Source: Bradyrhizobium barranii subsp. barranii
GTDB taxonomy: Bacteria > Pseudomonadota > Alphaproteobacteria > Rhizobiales > Xanthobacteraceae
Length of the DNA stretch: 64,000 nt
Direction of reading: 5' to 3'
Assembly: GCF_017565645.3 (NCBI RefSeq)
Contig: NZ_CP086136.1
Location: 310,001 to 374,000 of the forward strand
The first letter of the stretch is position 1, and each line of letters begins with the position of its first letter. Positions 1 through 8,201 of this stretch are shown one piece after another. The position numbers and the translations under genes were made by a program. The notes under the pieces were generated by a model. The model was given only the letters and a program-made list of their open reading frames with translations. It searched no databases and was not told the origin of the DNA.

Positions 1-557
1 TGCGCGCGCCGAAGGAGCTGCGCGCCATCCATCCGCTCGGCAAGTCGCCCGTCATCACCGACAACGGCAACACCATCGCCGAGTCAGGCGCGATCATCGA
101 ATACCTCATCGCCACCTACGGCAACGGCCGGCTGATTCCGCCGCCGAATACGCCTGAGCGGCTGCGCTTCACCTATTGGCTGCACTATGCGGAGGGCTCG
201 GCGATGCAGCCGCTGCTGCTCAAGCTGCTGTTCACGCTGATGCCGAAGCGCGCACCCGCGCTGCTTCGCCCGCTGGTGCGCAAGGTCTCGAACCAGGCGC
301 TCACCGCGCTGGTCAATCCGCAGCTCAAGCAGCACATGGATTATTGGGAAGGCGAGCTCGGCAAGAGCGAGTGGTTTGCCGGCAGCGAGTTCACCGCCGC
401 CGATATCCAGATGAGCTTCCCGCTCGAAGCCGCGCAAGCGCGTGGCGGGCTCGAGCTCGGCCATCCCAAGGCGATGGCATTCCTGGAGCGCATTCACGCG
501 CGGCCGGCGTACGCCAGAGCGCTGGAAAAGGGCGGGCCGTACCAAGTGGGGCGGTAA
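1..557 (+). CDS. Glutathione S-transferase family protein, 3' part
   Basis: The gene enters from the left edge; the reading frame begins at base 3 and runs 184 codons to a TAA at 555-557. The visible part holds the end of the N-terminal thioredoxin-like domain, with a cis-proline segment (KSPVI) and the I-A-E-S-G-A-I glutathione gamma-glutamyl binding motif. The all-helical C-terminal domain follows, including the conserved FTAADIQMSF segment. GSTs conjugate glutathione to electrophiles or reduce peroxides in the cytosol; the substrate cannot be inferred. The IS630 element lies 36 bases downstream, outside the coding region, so the gene is not broken by it. The start and the catalytic Ser/Tyr region are outside the window. 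Confidence 0.9.
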   Translation, partial: RAPKELRAIHPLGKSPVITDNGNTIAESGAIIEYLIATYGNGRLIPPPNTPERLRFTYWLHYAEGSAMQPLLLKLLFTLMPKRAPALLRPLVRKVSNQALTALVNPQLKQHMDYWEGELGKSEWFAGSEFTAADIQMSFPLEAAQARGGLELGHPKAMAFLERIHARPAYARALEKGGPYQVGR

Positions 558-593
558 AATTTCCTCACCGCCCCGGGTGATAACGCCGGACTA

Positions 594-1711
594 GTACCCG
601 GAATCAGAGCTGAGTGATACGGCGGCCTTTGAAACGGCGTTGACGGACCTTTTTCTTGGTCCAGACGAAGGGCTCGGCTCTGTCGTTGTATGCGTTGACG
701 TAGGCATCGATGTGTTCCTGAAGCTGCTTGAGGCTCGTGAAGGAGGTGCCGCTGAGCGACTGCCCCTGCAAGATGGAAAACCATACTTCGACCTGATTGA
801 GCCATGACGCACTTGTCGGCGTGAAATGAAATTGCACGTTGGGGTGGGCCTTGAGCCAGTCCTCGTTCTTTTTATGGGTGTTGAGGTTGTCGAGGATGAC
901 GTGAAGCTTGCGGTTCGGAAAAGCCGCGGTGACGCTGTTCATGAAATCGAGAAACTCGACGCGGCGCCGGCGTTTTGAATGGGTCGCGATGATCTTTCCG
1001 GTGGCGACTTCGAGCGCCGCAAACAATGTTGTGGTGCCATGCCGCTTGTAATCGTGGCTTTGGCCGGTCAAGGCGCGGCCATTGGGCAACTTCAGATAAC
1101 CCTGCGCTCGCTCCAAAGCCTGGATCGAGGGCTTCTCGTCCACGCACAGCACAATGGCCTTCGCCGGCGGCGCGACATAGAGGCCGACAACATCGGCGGC
1201 TTTGGCCGTAAAGTTCGGGTCGTTGCTCTCGCACCAGGACTTGCGAGCCACCAGGTCAATCTTGTGGCTGCGCAGGAACCGCCAGACATATTGGACATCG
1301 ACATCGCCCAGCGCCTCGGCCAGCAGGGGGCCGGTCCAGCGCGCAAACCCTTGCGGTGGCGGCTTATCCAGCAGCTTCAGAATCCGCTTGTCGGTCGTCT
1401 TCGTATAGATCGGCTGCTTGCCAGGCCGCGGCTTGTCTTGCAGCCCTTCAAGGCCATGGTCGGCATAGCGATGCCGCCAAAGGCTGACAATCCGCGGCTG
1501 GACCCCAACTTCCTTGGCGATCGACCGGGTGCTGCGCCCATCCGCCGCCAACAGAACTATCCGCGCCCGCTTCAAATCGCGCTGCAACGTCACCGGTGAG
1601 CGACAGCACGCCTCAAGCACCTTGCGATCTTTCCTCGAAAGGTGGACTTCTCTTGCTTCGGGTATCATCCCGACCTTGAATCACGACTCACGTTCCAAGA
1701 AAAGTGGGTAC
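594..1711. mobile_element. IS630-family insertion sequence, complete, with TA duplication
   Basis: The element is 1118 bases long, with short terminal inverted repeats GTACCC (594-599) and GGGTAC (1706-1711). It is flanked by TA on both sides (592-593 and 1712-1713), inside a CTAG target, which is the TA target-site duplication typical of IS630/Tc1. It carries one intact transposase on the minus strand. Beyond the first six bases the two ends diverge. It sits between the convergent GST and MFS genes. Confidence 0.88.
604..1668 (-). CDS. IS630-family transposase
   Basis: This 354-residue protein is a full-length single-ORF IS630 transposase that would catalyse cut-and-paste movement of the surrounding element. 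An N-terminal helix-turn-helix region (about residues 25-75, with RSTRSIAKEVGV) precedes the DDE catalytic domain. The three acidic residues are visible in CVDEKPS, ILDNLNTHK and NQVEVWF. No frameshift or stop interrupts it, so the element may be active. The ATG at 1668 is chosen because it lies just inside the right end and gives the usual family length. The gene fills nearly the whole element. Confidence 0.93.
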   Translation of the reverse strand: MIPEAREVHLSRKDRKVLEACCRSPVTLQRDLKRARIVLLAADGRSTRSIAKEVGVQPRIVSLWRHRYADHGLEGLQDKPRPGKQPIYTKTTDKRILKLLDKPPPQGFARWTGPLLAEALGDVDVQYVWRFLRSHKIDLVARKSWCESNDPNFTAKAADVVGLYVAPPAKAIVLCVDEKPSIQALERAQGYLKLPNGRALTGQSHDYKRHGTTTLFAALEVATGKIIATHSKRRRRVEFLDFMNSVTAAFPNRKLHVILDNLNTHKKNEDWLKAHPNVQFHFTPTSASWLNQVEVWFSILQGQSLSGTSFTSLKQLQEHIDAYVNAYNDRAEPFVWTKKKVRQRRFKGRRITQL

Positions 1712-3006
1712 TAGTCCGCGTGCAGCACGCGCCCGCGCGTCTCCGGCAGCGCGAAGGCGGCAATGAAGAACAGCACGTAAGCCACCACCGCGAACATCGC
1801 GATCGCATTCGCGAGCGAGGTCGTCGCCGAGAGCGCGCCGACTAGGAACGGAAACAGCGCGCCGATGCCGCGGCCGAAATTGTAGCAGAAGCCCTGGCCG
1901 GAGCCGCGCAGCCGCGTCGGATAGAGCTCGGTCAGGAACGCGCCGATCCCCGAGAAATAGCCCGAGGCGAAGAAGCCCAGCGGGAAGCCGAGCACCCACA
2001 GGATCTCGTTGGTGAGCGGCAGCTGCGTGTAGAGCAGCACCACGGCCATGGCGCCGATCGAGAAGATCAGGAACAGATTGCGCCTGCCGATGCGATCCGC
2101 GAGCCAGGCCCCGACGAGATAGCCGATGAAAGAGCCGATGATCAGCGTCGAGAGATAACCGGTCGAACCGACGATCGACAGGTGCCGCTCCTTGGTCAGG
2201 AACTGCGGCACCCAGAAGGTGACGGCGTAGTAGCCGCCCTGGCAGCCGGTCGCCATCAGCGAGGCCAGGATCGTGGTCTTCAGGATCGGGCCGGAGAAGA
2301 TTTCCCAGAGCGCCGGACGATCGCCGCTCGCGGCCTGTTTTGCGCGGGCCTCGGCCGCGATCTCCGGCTCGGTGACGGAGCGGCGGATGTAGAACACCAG
2401 CAGCGCCGGCAGCGCGCCGATCACGAACATCCAGCGCCACGCCGTCTCCGGCGGCAAAGCCGAGAACAGGATCGCCTGCGACAGCACGGCGAGACCCCAG
2501 CCGACCGCCCAGCCCGACTGCACCGAGCCGACTGCGCGTCCGCGATATTGCGGCCGGATCGCCTCGCCCATCAGCACGGCGCCCGCCGCCCACTCGCCGC
2601 CGAAGCCGAGGCCGAGCACGGCGCGTGCGATCAGGAGCTGGTCGAAATTCTGCACGACCGCGCAGACCAGCGAGAAGAACGAGAACCAGATGATGGTGAT
2701 CTGGAGTGTCCTGACACGTCCGATATGATCGGAGAGATAGCCGCCGAGCCAGCCGCCGATCGCGGAGGCCAGCAGCGTCACGGTGCCGGCGAGTCCGGCC
2801 GAGGCCGCATCGACCTTCCACAGCGCGATGATGGTGCCGATCACCAGCGGATAGATCATGAAGTCCATGCCGTCGAGCGCCCAGCCCGCGGCGCAGGCCC
2901 AGAACGTCCGCCGCTCCGGCGCGTTCATGTCGCGATAGAAGGCGAGAAGGCTGGTGTCTTCGATCTCCGCGCGCTCAATGCGCTGGGTCGGATCGGCTGT
3001 GCTCAT
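1711..3006 (-). CDS. MFS transporter, aromatic acid:H+ symporter (AAHS)-like
   Basis: This 431-residue inner-membrane protein has about 12 hydrophobic segments and the hallmarks of the AAHS/sialate MFS subfamily: GWALDGMDFMIY in helix 1, the loop 2-3 motif GYLSDHIGRVR and its half-repeat AWLADRIGRR, and the ELYPTRLRGSG segment. Such carriers import aromatic or other organic acids with protons; the actual substrate is unknown. It lies 97 bases downstream of ggt on the same strand and may be cotranscribed. Its TAG stop is the TAG of the CTAG target where the IS630 element inserted, and the element's last base restores the flanking C, so the protein end is unchanged. Confidence 0.88.
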   Translation of the reverse strand: MSTADPTQRIERAEIEDTSLLAFYRDMNAPERRTFWACAAGWALDGMDFMIYPLVIGTIIALWKVDAASAGLAGTVTLLASAIGGWLGGYLSDHIGRVRTLQITIIWFSFFSLVCAVVQNFDQLLIARAVLGLGFGGEWAAGAVLMGEAIRPQYRGRAVGSVQSGWAVGWGLAVLSQAILFSALPPETAWRWMFVIGALPALLVFYIRRSVTEPEIAAEARAKQAASGDRPALWEIFSGPILKTTILASLMATGCQGGYYAVTFWVPQFLTKERHLSIVGSTGYLSTLIIGSFIGYLVGAWLADRIGRRNLFLIFSIGAMAVVLLYTQLPLTNEILWVLGFPLGFFASGYFSGIGAFLTELYPTRLRGSGQGFCYNFGRGIGALFPFLVGALSATTSLANAIAMFAVVAYVLFFIAAFALPETRGRVLHAD

Positions 3007-3103
3007 GTGCGTTTCCCCGGCGGTCCCTTAAAGCTGCGCGGTGGTAGCACGCACGGCAGCCCGCGCAAGCAGGCGCGCGCTGCCGTGCCATGCAACGGCA
3101 AGA

Positions 3104-4858
3104 CTACTGTCCCGCGGCTTCCGCGCCGCGGGTACGCGGATCGGGCGCGCCGAGTGGACCGTTCGGCGTCACGAGAATCGAATTGGCCGAGGTCTGTCCC
3201 ATCGGCTCGACGATGAGGTGATCCATCGCCTTCAGCTCGAACAGCACATCGCCGGGAAAGCCGCTCTCGACGCGCACCTCGTCCGGCAGCCATTGGTGAT
3301 GCAGCCGTGGCGCAGCGACGGCGGCGGCCACATCCATCTTGTAGTCGAGCACGTTGACGATGACCTGGAGCACGGTCGAAATGATGCGGCTGCCGCCGGG
3401 CGAGCCCGTCACCAGCACCGGCTTGCCGTTCTTGAGCACGATGGTCGGGGACATCGAGGACAACGGCCGCTTGCCGGGCCCCGGCAGATTGGGCTCGAAA
3501 CCGACGAGGCCATAGGCGTTGGAAGCCCCGACCGCCGCGGTGAAATCGTCAAGCTCGTTGTTGAGCAGCACGCCGGTTCCGTCGGCAACGAGGCCGACGC
3601 CATAGCTGAAATTCAGCGTGGTGGTGTTGCTGACGGCATTGCCGCCGGCGTCGACGACGGAAAAGTGCGTGGTGTTGGTGCCCTCGTGCGGCGCGGGAGG
3701 GGCGGAGACGAGCTGCTTCGACGGCGTGGCGCGCTCCGTGGAGATGCCGGCGCGCAGCTTGGCGGCGTAGTCCTTTGCAGTGAGCGTGTCGATCGGCGCA
3801 TTGACGAAGGCGGGATCGCCGAGATAGCGCGCACGATCCGCATAGGCGCGCTTCATGGCTTCGATCAGCAGATGCAGCGAAGCGGGCGACCCCTGTTTCA
3901 GATCGGCCAGCTGAAAGCCCTCGAGGATGTTGAGCGTCTCCACCAGCACCACGCCGCCGGAGGAAGGCAGCGGCATCGAGACGATGTCGTAGCCGCGATA
4001 GGTGCCGCGCACCGGGGCACGGATCACGGCCTGATAGGATTTCAGATCGGCCGGCGTCATGATGCCGCCGGCGTCAGTCACGGCCTTGGCGAGCTTGTCC
4101 GCGATCGGTCCCTCATAGAAGCCGCGTGGCCCCTGTGCGGCGACGGCCGACAGCGTTTCGGCGAGATCACTCTGCACCAGCCTGTCGCCTTCGCCGAGCG
4201 GTGTGCCGTCGGGGCGCGAGAAGATCTTGGCCGACGACGGCCAGCGCGCCAGCCGCCGGTGCCAACCCGGCAGCGTGTCGGCAAGGTCGTCGGTGACGAC
4301 AAAACCGTCGCGGGCGAGCCCAATCGCGGGCTCGAGCAGCTGTGCCAGCGTGAACCGGCCCGAGCCGTATTTTTCCAAGGCCAGCACAAGACCTGCGACG
4401 GTGCCGGGCACGCCGACGCCGAGCGCGGAATCCCGCGACTTCGCGGCATCGGGCTTGCCGTCAGCACCGAGGAATATCTGCGGGGTGGTCGCAGCCGGCG
4501 CGGTCTCGCGATAGTCGATCGTGATGTCTTCGTTGCGCTCGGCCGAATGGATCACCATGAATCCGCCGCCGCCGATATTGCCGGCGCGCGGATACGTCAC
4601 GGCCATCGCAAAGCCGGTGGCGACCGCGGCATCGACCGCGTTGCCGCCGCGGCGCAGGATGTCGGCGCCGACTTGCGCCGATATCTTTTCCTGCGCCACC
4701 ACCATGCCGTGCTCGGACGGAACGGCGTGCACCGTGTCGAGCGCGGGTGGGACATAGGCTCGCCGCGCATCCTGTGCGGTGGCAGACGAAAAACCAAACG
4801 CCAGAGTGGCAATGAAGGCGAAAAATGTCCGCCGTGTCGGATATGACGACATCATCAA
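3104..4858 (-). CDS. ggt: Gamma-glutamyltransferase precursor
   Basis: A 584-residue periplasmic Ntn-hydrolase that removes the gamma-glutamyl group from glutathione and related compounds. A signal peptide covers about residues 1-29 (ending SSATAQ). The GGGGFMV stretch, the substrate-carboxylate arginine in DYRETAP, and GVPGTVAGL follow. The autocleavage site is EGTNTTHFSVVD, where the first Thr of TTH (about Thr396) becomes the nucleophile of the small subunit. SSMSPTIV and GSPGGSRI near the end match the oxyanion and glycine-rich loops. The ATG at 4858 is preferred because it starts a good signal peptide. An MFS gene lies downstream on the same strand, and a divergent MFS gene starts 97 bases upstream. 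Confidence 0.95.
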   Translation of the reverse strand: MMMSSYPTRRTFFAFIATLAFGFSSATAQDARRAYVPPALDTVHAVPSEHGMVVAQEKISAQVGADILRRGGNAVDAAVATGFAMAVTYPRAGNIGGGGFMVIHSAERNEDITIDYRETAPAATTPQIFLGADGKPDAAKSRDSALGVGVPGTVAGLVLALEKYGSGRFTLAQLLEPAIGLARDGFVVTDDLADTLPGWHRRLARWPSSAKIFSRPDGTPLGEGDRLVQSDLAETLSAVAAQGPRGFYEGPIADKLAKAVTDAGGIMTPADLKSYQAVIRAPVRGTYRGYDIVSMPLPSSGGVVLVETLNILEGFQLADLKQGSPASLHLLIEAMKRAYADRARYLGDPAFVNAPIDTLTAKDYAAKLRAGISTERATPSKQLVSAPPAPHEGTNTTHFSVVDAGGNAVSNTTTLNFSYGVGLVADGTGVLLNNELDDFTAAVGASNAYGLVGFEPNLPGPGKRPLSSMSPTIVLKNGKPVLVTGSPGGSRIISTVLQVIVNVLDYKMDVAAAVAAPRLHHQWLPDEVRVESGFPGDVLFELKAMDHLIVEPMGQTSANSILVTPNGPLGAPDPRTRGAEAAGQ

Positions 4859-4955
4859 GCTTCCGTCGCGGCCTCAGGCCAGTTCCCACGCGTCGCTTCA
4901 ATGCTATACGCTTTGCCCCAACAGAGGCAAAACTGTTCGTGATGGGGACTGGAAT

Positions 4956-6341
4956 ATGACGACGATCGCCTCGGATGCGCGCTTGGCCGGCGCGCAGCGG
5001 ACCTATCCGCCGCGCGCCGCCGTTATCAGCTGGATCTTCTTCGATTGGGCCGCGCAGCCTTATTTCACGCTGATCACGACCTTTGTTTTCGCACCCTATT
5101 TCGCCACCAGCATTGCGCCAGATGCCGCCACCGGCCAGTCGTTGTGGGGCTTTGCGATGGCGGCCGCAGGCCTCGCGATCGCGCTGATGTCGCCGGTGCT
5201 CGGCGCCATTGCCGATGCCTCGGGCCGCAGGAAGCCGTGGATCGCGGGATTCGGCGCACTGCTGGTGCTGGCGGCCTGCACGCTGTGGATCGGCAAGCCC
5301 GGCGATCCCACCATCATTGCGCCGCTGCTCACCGCGGTCGCGCTCGCCAGCGTCGGCGCGGAATTCGCCACCGTCTTCAACAACGCGATGATGCCGACCC
5401 TGGTGCCGCCTGAGCGGATCGGCCGGCTCTCCGGCACCGGCTGGGCTACGGGTTACATCGGCGGCATCGTCAGCCTCGTCATCGTGCTCGGCTTCCTCGC
5501 CGCCAATCCCGAAACCGGCCGCACGCTGCTCGGCTTCAAGCCGCTGTTCGGGCTCGATCCGGTCAGCCATCAGGGCGATCGCATCGTGGGACCGCTGACC
5601 GGGCTGTGGTTCATCATCTTCGTGACACCGTTATTCCTGTTCACGCCGGATTATCCGGCGAAGCATCCGGTGCGCGAGGCGCTGCACGAGGGATTGTCGG
5701 ATCTCAAGCAATCGATTAAGGGCCTGCCGCAGCGGAAATCGCTCGCGGCATTCCTGCTCGCCAACATGATCTACACCGACGGCCTGGTGTCGCTGTTCGC
5801 GTTCGGCGGCATCTATGCCGCCGGCACCTTCGGCTGGCACACGATCCAGATCGGCACCTTCGGCATCATGCTCGCGATTGCCGGCGCCCTTGGCGCATGG
5901 CTTGGGGGCAAGCTCGACGATGGTCTCGGGCCGAAGCGCGTCATCGCCGGCAGCCTGCTTGTTCTGTTGCTGGCGGTGGCGGCGATTCTTCTGGTCGACA
6001 AGGACAGCGTCCTGTTCGTCAAGGTCGCGCCGCCTCTTCCGGGCGCGCCCCTGTTCTCGAGCGCTGCCGAGCGCGCTTATCTCGTTTTGGGTTGTCTCAT
6101 CGGCGCTGCCGGCGGCCCGCTTCAGGCCGCCTCGCGGACGCTGCTGATCCGCCTCGCGCCGAAGGATCGCATCGCGCAGTATTTCGGCCTATTCGCGCTG
6201 ACGGGGAAGGTAACGTCCTTCATCGGCCCGCTGCTGATCGGCATGATCACCGCGGTGACGGCGAGCCAGAAGGCCGGCATGGCCGTGCTGGTGGTGTTCT
6301 TCGTCGCGGGGCTTGGGTTGTTGATGCGGGTACGGGATTAG
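4956..6341 (+). CDS. MFS transporter, UMF1 (Atg22-like) family
   Basis: This 461-residue polytopic membrane protein belongs to the UMF1 branch of the MFS, related to the yeast vacuolar amino-acid effluxer Atg22. Evidence is the opening motif WIFFDWAAQPYFTLI, the GAIADASGRRKPW loop after helix 3, and the second-half segment GAAGGPLQAASRTLL with APKDRIAQYFGLFAL. The bacterial function is not established. The frame stays open further upstream into the divergent ggt gene. The ATG at 4956 is chosen because the membrane-family alignment starts about 25 residues later and a GGGGA stretch lies upstream. A palindromic repeat follows the stop. Confidence 0.87.
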   Translation: MTTIASDARLAGAQRTYPPRAAVISWIFFDWAAQPYFTLITTFVFAPYFATSIAPDAATGQSLWGFAMAAAGLAIALMSPVLGAIADASGRRKPWIAGFGALLVLAACTLWIGKPGDPTIIAPLLTAVALASVGAEFATVFNNAMMPTLVPPERIGRLSGTGWATGYIGGIVSLVIVLGFLAANPETGRTLLGFKPLFGLDPVSHQGDRIVGPLTGLWFIIFVTPLFLFTPDYPAKHPVREALHEGLSDLKQSIKGLPQRKSLAAFLLANMIYTDGLVSLFAFGGIYAAGTFGWHTIQIGTFGIMLAIAGALGAWLGGKLDDGLGPKRVIAGSLLVLLLAVAAILLVDKDSVLFVKVAPPLPGAPLFSSAAERAYLVLGCLIGAAGGPLQAASRTLLIRLAPKDRIAQYFGLFALTGKVTSFIGPLLIGMITAVTASQKAGMAVLVVFFVAGLGLLMRVRD

Positions 6342-6344
6342 TGG

Positions 6345-6431
6345 CGTAGCCCGGATGGACCGAAGCGCAATCCGGGGCCGCTGTTGCTGAGACGTGAAAC
6401 CCGGATTTCGCTGCGCTCCATCCGGGCTACG
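6345..6431. repeat. Palindromic intergenic repeat, 'tagcccggatgg' type
   Basis: The left arm (CGTAGCCCGGATGG..., from 6345) and right arm (...CCATCCGGGCTACG, ending 6431) are inverted copies, each with an internal gcgaagcgcaatccggg-like palindrome. The repeat occupies the whole gap between the convergent UMF1 and purH genes and may act as a transcript-end hairpin. A related copy is at 29791-29870. Confidence 0.85.
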
Positions 6432-6442
6432 CTCGCGGTGAG

Positions 6443-8035
6443 TTAGTGCCTGAAGTGCCGCGTGCCCGTGAATACCATGGCGATGCCGTGCTCATCGGCG
6501 GCCTTGATCACCTCGTCGTCGCGCATGGAGCCGCCGGGCTGCACCACGGCGGTGGCGCCGGCCTCAATGCAGGCGAGCATGCCGTCGGCGAACGGGAAGA
6601 ACGCATCCGACGCCACCACCGAGCCCTTGGTGAGCGGCTCGGCGAGCTTGAGCTCATTGGCCGCGTCCTGCGCCTTGCGCGCTGCGATCCGCGCTGAATC
6701 CACCCGGCTCATCTGGCCCGCGCCGATGCCGACGGTGGCGAGATCCTTGGCGTAGATGATGGTGTTGGACTTGACGTGCTTTGCGACCCGGAACGCGAAT
6801 TTCAGATCGCGCATCTCGGCGTCGGTGGGCGCACGTTTGGTCACGACCTTGAAGGTCATGTCGTCGACCACCGCGTTGTCGCGGCTTTGCACGAGGAGGC
6901 CGCCGGCCACCGTCTTGGCGGTGAGGCCAGGCGCGCGCGGATCGGGCAGGCTGCCGACGAGCAGCAGGCGCAGATTCTTGCGCGCGCCGATGATCGCGAT
7001 CGCCTCCTCGCTGGCGTCGGGCGCGATGATCACCTCGGTGAAGATCTTTGTGATCTCGCGCGCGGTGTCGGCGTCGAGCGCGCGGTTCATCGCGATGATG
7101 CCGCCGAACGCCGAGGTGGAATCGCATGCGAGCGCCTTGCGATAGGCGCTGACGAGATCGGAGCCTTCGGCAACGCCGCATGGATTGGCGTGCTTGACGA
7201 TGACGCAGGCCGCGGTGCGCTTGGCGTCGAACTCGCCGATGCACTCATAGGCCGCATCGGTGTCGTTGATGTTGTTGTAGGAGAGCTCCTTGCCCTGGAG
7301 CTGGCGTGCGGTCGAGACGCCTGGCCGCTTGTCGGGCGTCGCATAGAACGCCGCGGTCTGGTGCGGGTTCTCGCCATAGCGCAGCGACTGGATCAGTCTG
7401 CCGCCGAAGGCGCGGAAATCGGGCGCGTCGATTTCGAGCTGGCGGTTGAACCAGTTCGAGATCGCGGCGTCATACGCGCCGGTGCGCGCATAGGCCTTTG
7501 CGGCAAGCCGCCGGCGCAGTTTCAACGTCGTCGATCCGTTGTTGGCGGCGAGCTCGTCGAGCACGGCCTTGTAGTCCTCGGCCTCGACCACGACGGCGAC
7601 GTCGTCATGGTTCTTCGCCGCGGCGCGGATCATTGCGGGGCCGCCGATGTCGATGTTCTCGATGCAGTCCTCGAAGCCCGCGCCCTTGTCGACGGTCGCT
7701 TCGAACGGATACAGGTTGACGACCAGGAGATCGATCGGCGCGATGCCGTGTGCCTTCATCGCTTCCGCATGTTCCTTGTTGTCGCGGATCGCGAGCAGGC
7801 CGCCATGCACCTTCGGATGCAGCGTCTTGACGCGGCCGTCCATCATCTCGGGGAAGCCGGTGAGGTCGGAAACGTCCTTCACCTTGAGGCCGGCCGCGGC
7901 GATCGCCTTGGCGGTGCCGCCGGTCGAGACCAGCTCGACATCGTGCGCGGCAAGCGCCTTTGCGAACTCGATCAGGCCGGTCTTGTCGGAAACGGAGAGA
8001 AGAGCACGGGTGACGCGGCGGGGATGGTCAGTCAT
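6443..8035 (-). CDS. purH: Bifunctional AICAR formyltransferase / IMP cyclohydrolase
   Basis: A 530-residue cytosolic enzyme that carries out the last two steps of de novo IMP synthesis: 10-formyl-THF-dependent formylation of AICAR, then ring closure. The N-terminal MGS-like cyclohydrolase domain (about 1-200) shows [14 protein letters not shown], and [15 protein letters not shown]. The transformylase domain carries RYGENPHQ and the catalytic Lys-His in KHANPCGVA, and ends with [10 protein letters not shown]...FTGTRHFRH, as in the family. An upstream in-frame ATG would add 28 low-complexity residues; the ATG at 8035 ([18 protein letters not shown]) fits the known length. It lies in a same-strand run below rsmB and the heparinase-like gene. 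Confidence 0.97.
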   Translation of the reverse strand: MTDHPRRVTRALLSVSDKTGLIEFAKALAAHDVELVSTGGTAKAIAAAGLKVKDVSDLTGFPEMMDGRVKTLHPKVHGGLLAIRDNKEHAEAMKAHGIAPIDLLVVNLYPFEATVDKGAGFEDCIENIDIGGPAMIRAAAKNHDDVAVVVEAEDYKAVLDELAANNGSTTLKLRRRLAAKAYARTGAYDAAISNWFNRQLEIDAPDFRAFGGRLIQSLRYGENPHQTAAFYATPDKRPGVSTARQLQGKELSYNNINDTDAAYECIGEFDAKRTAACVIVKHANPCGVAEGSDLVSAYRKALACDSTSAFGGIIAMNRALDADTAREITKIFTEVIIAPDASEEAIAIIGARKNLRLLLVGSLPDPRAPGLTAKTVAGGLLVQSRDNAVVDDMTFKVVTKRAPTDAEMRDLKFAFRVAKHVKSNTIIYAKDLATVGIGAGQMSRVDSARIAARKAQDAANELKLAEPLTKGSVVASDAFFPFADGMLACIEAGATAVVQPGGSMRDDEVIKAADEHGIAMVFTGTRHFRH

Positions 8036-8201
8036 GAGCAAGATCCTCTGTCTTAAGGAGTGTCTATGCCCAGGCGCGCGGCGTCTCTGTCCCGCGCTTC
8101 CCGATGGTGCTCCATCCAAGGTCGCCAGTCGCGCGAGCGAGGGCTCGATAGCAGCTTTCGGCCGTTTTCACAACGATGAGATGGGGCCGAATCGTGCGCG
8201 T

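Noticed and set aside
3041..4846. A 601-codon open frame on the plus strand opposite ggt
   Set aside because: It is the antisense shadow of the GGT gene; its product is Arg/His/Gly-rich with no domain, as expected from high-GC antisense frames.
6776..8056. A long plus-strand frame opposite purH
   Set aside because: The product is low-complexity and antisense to a clear PurH; no independent support.
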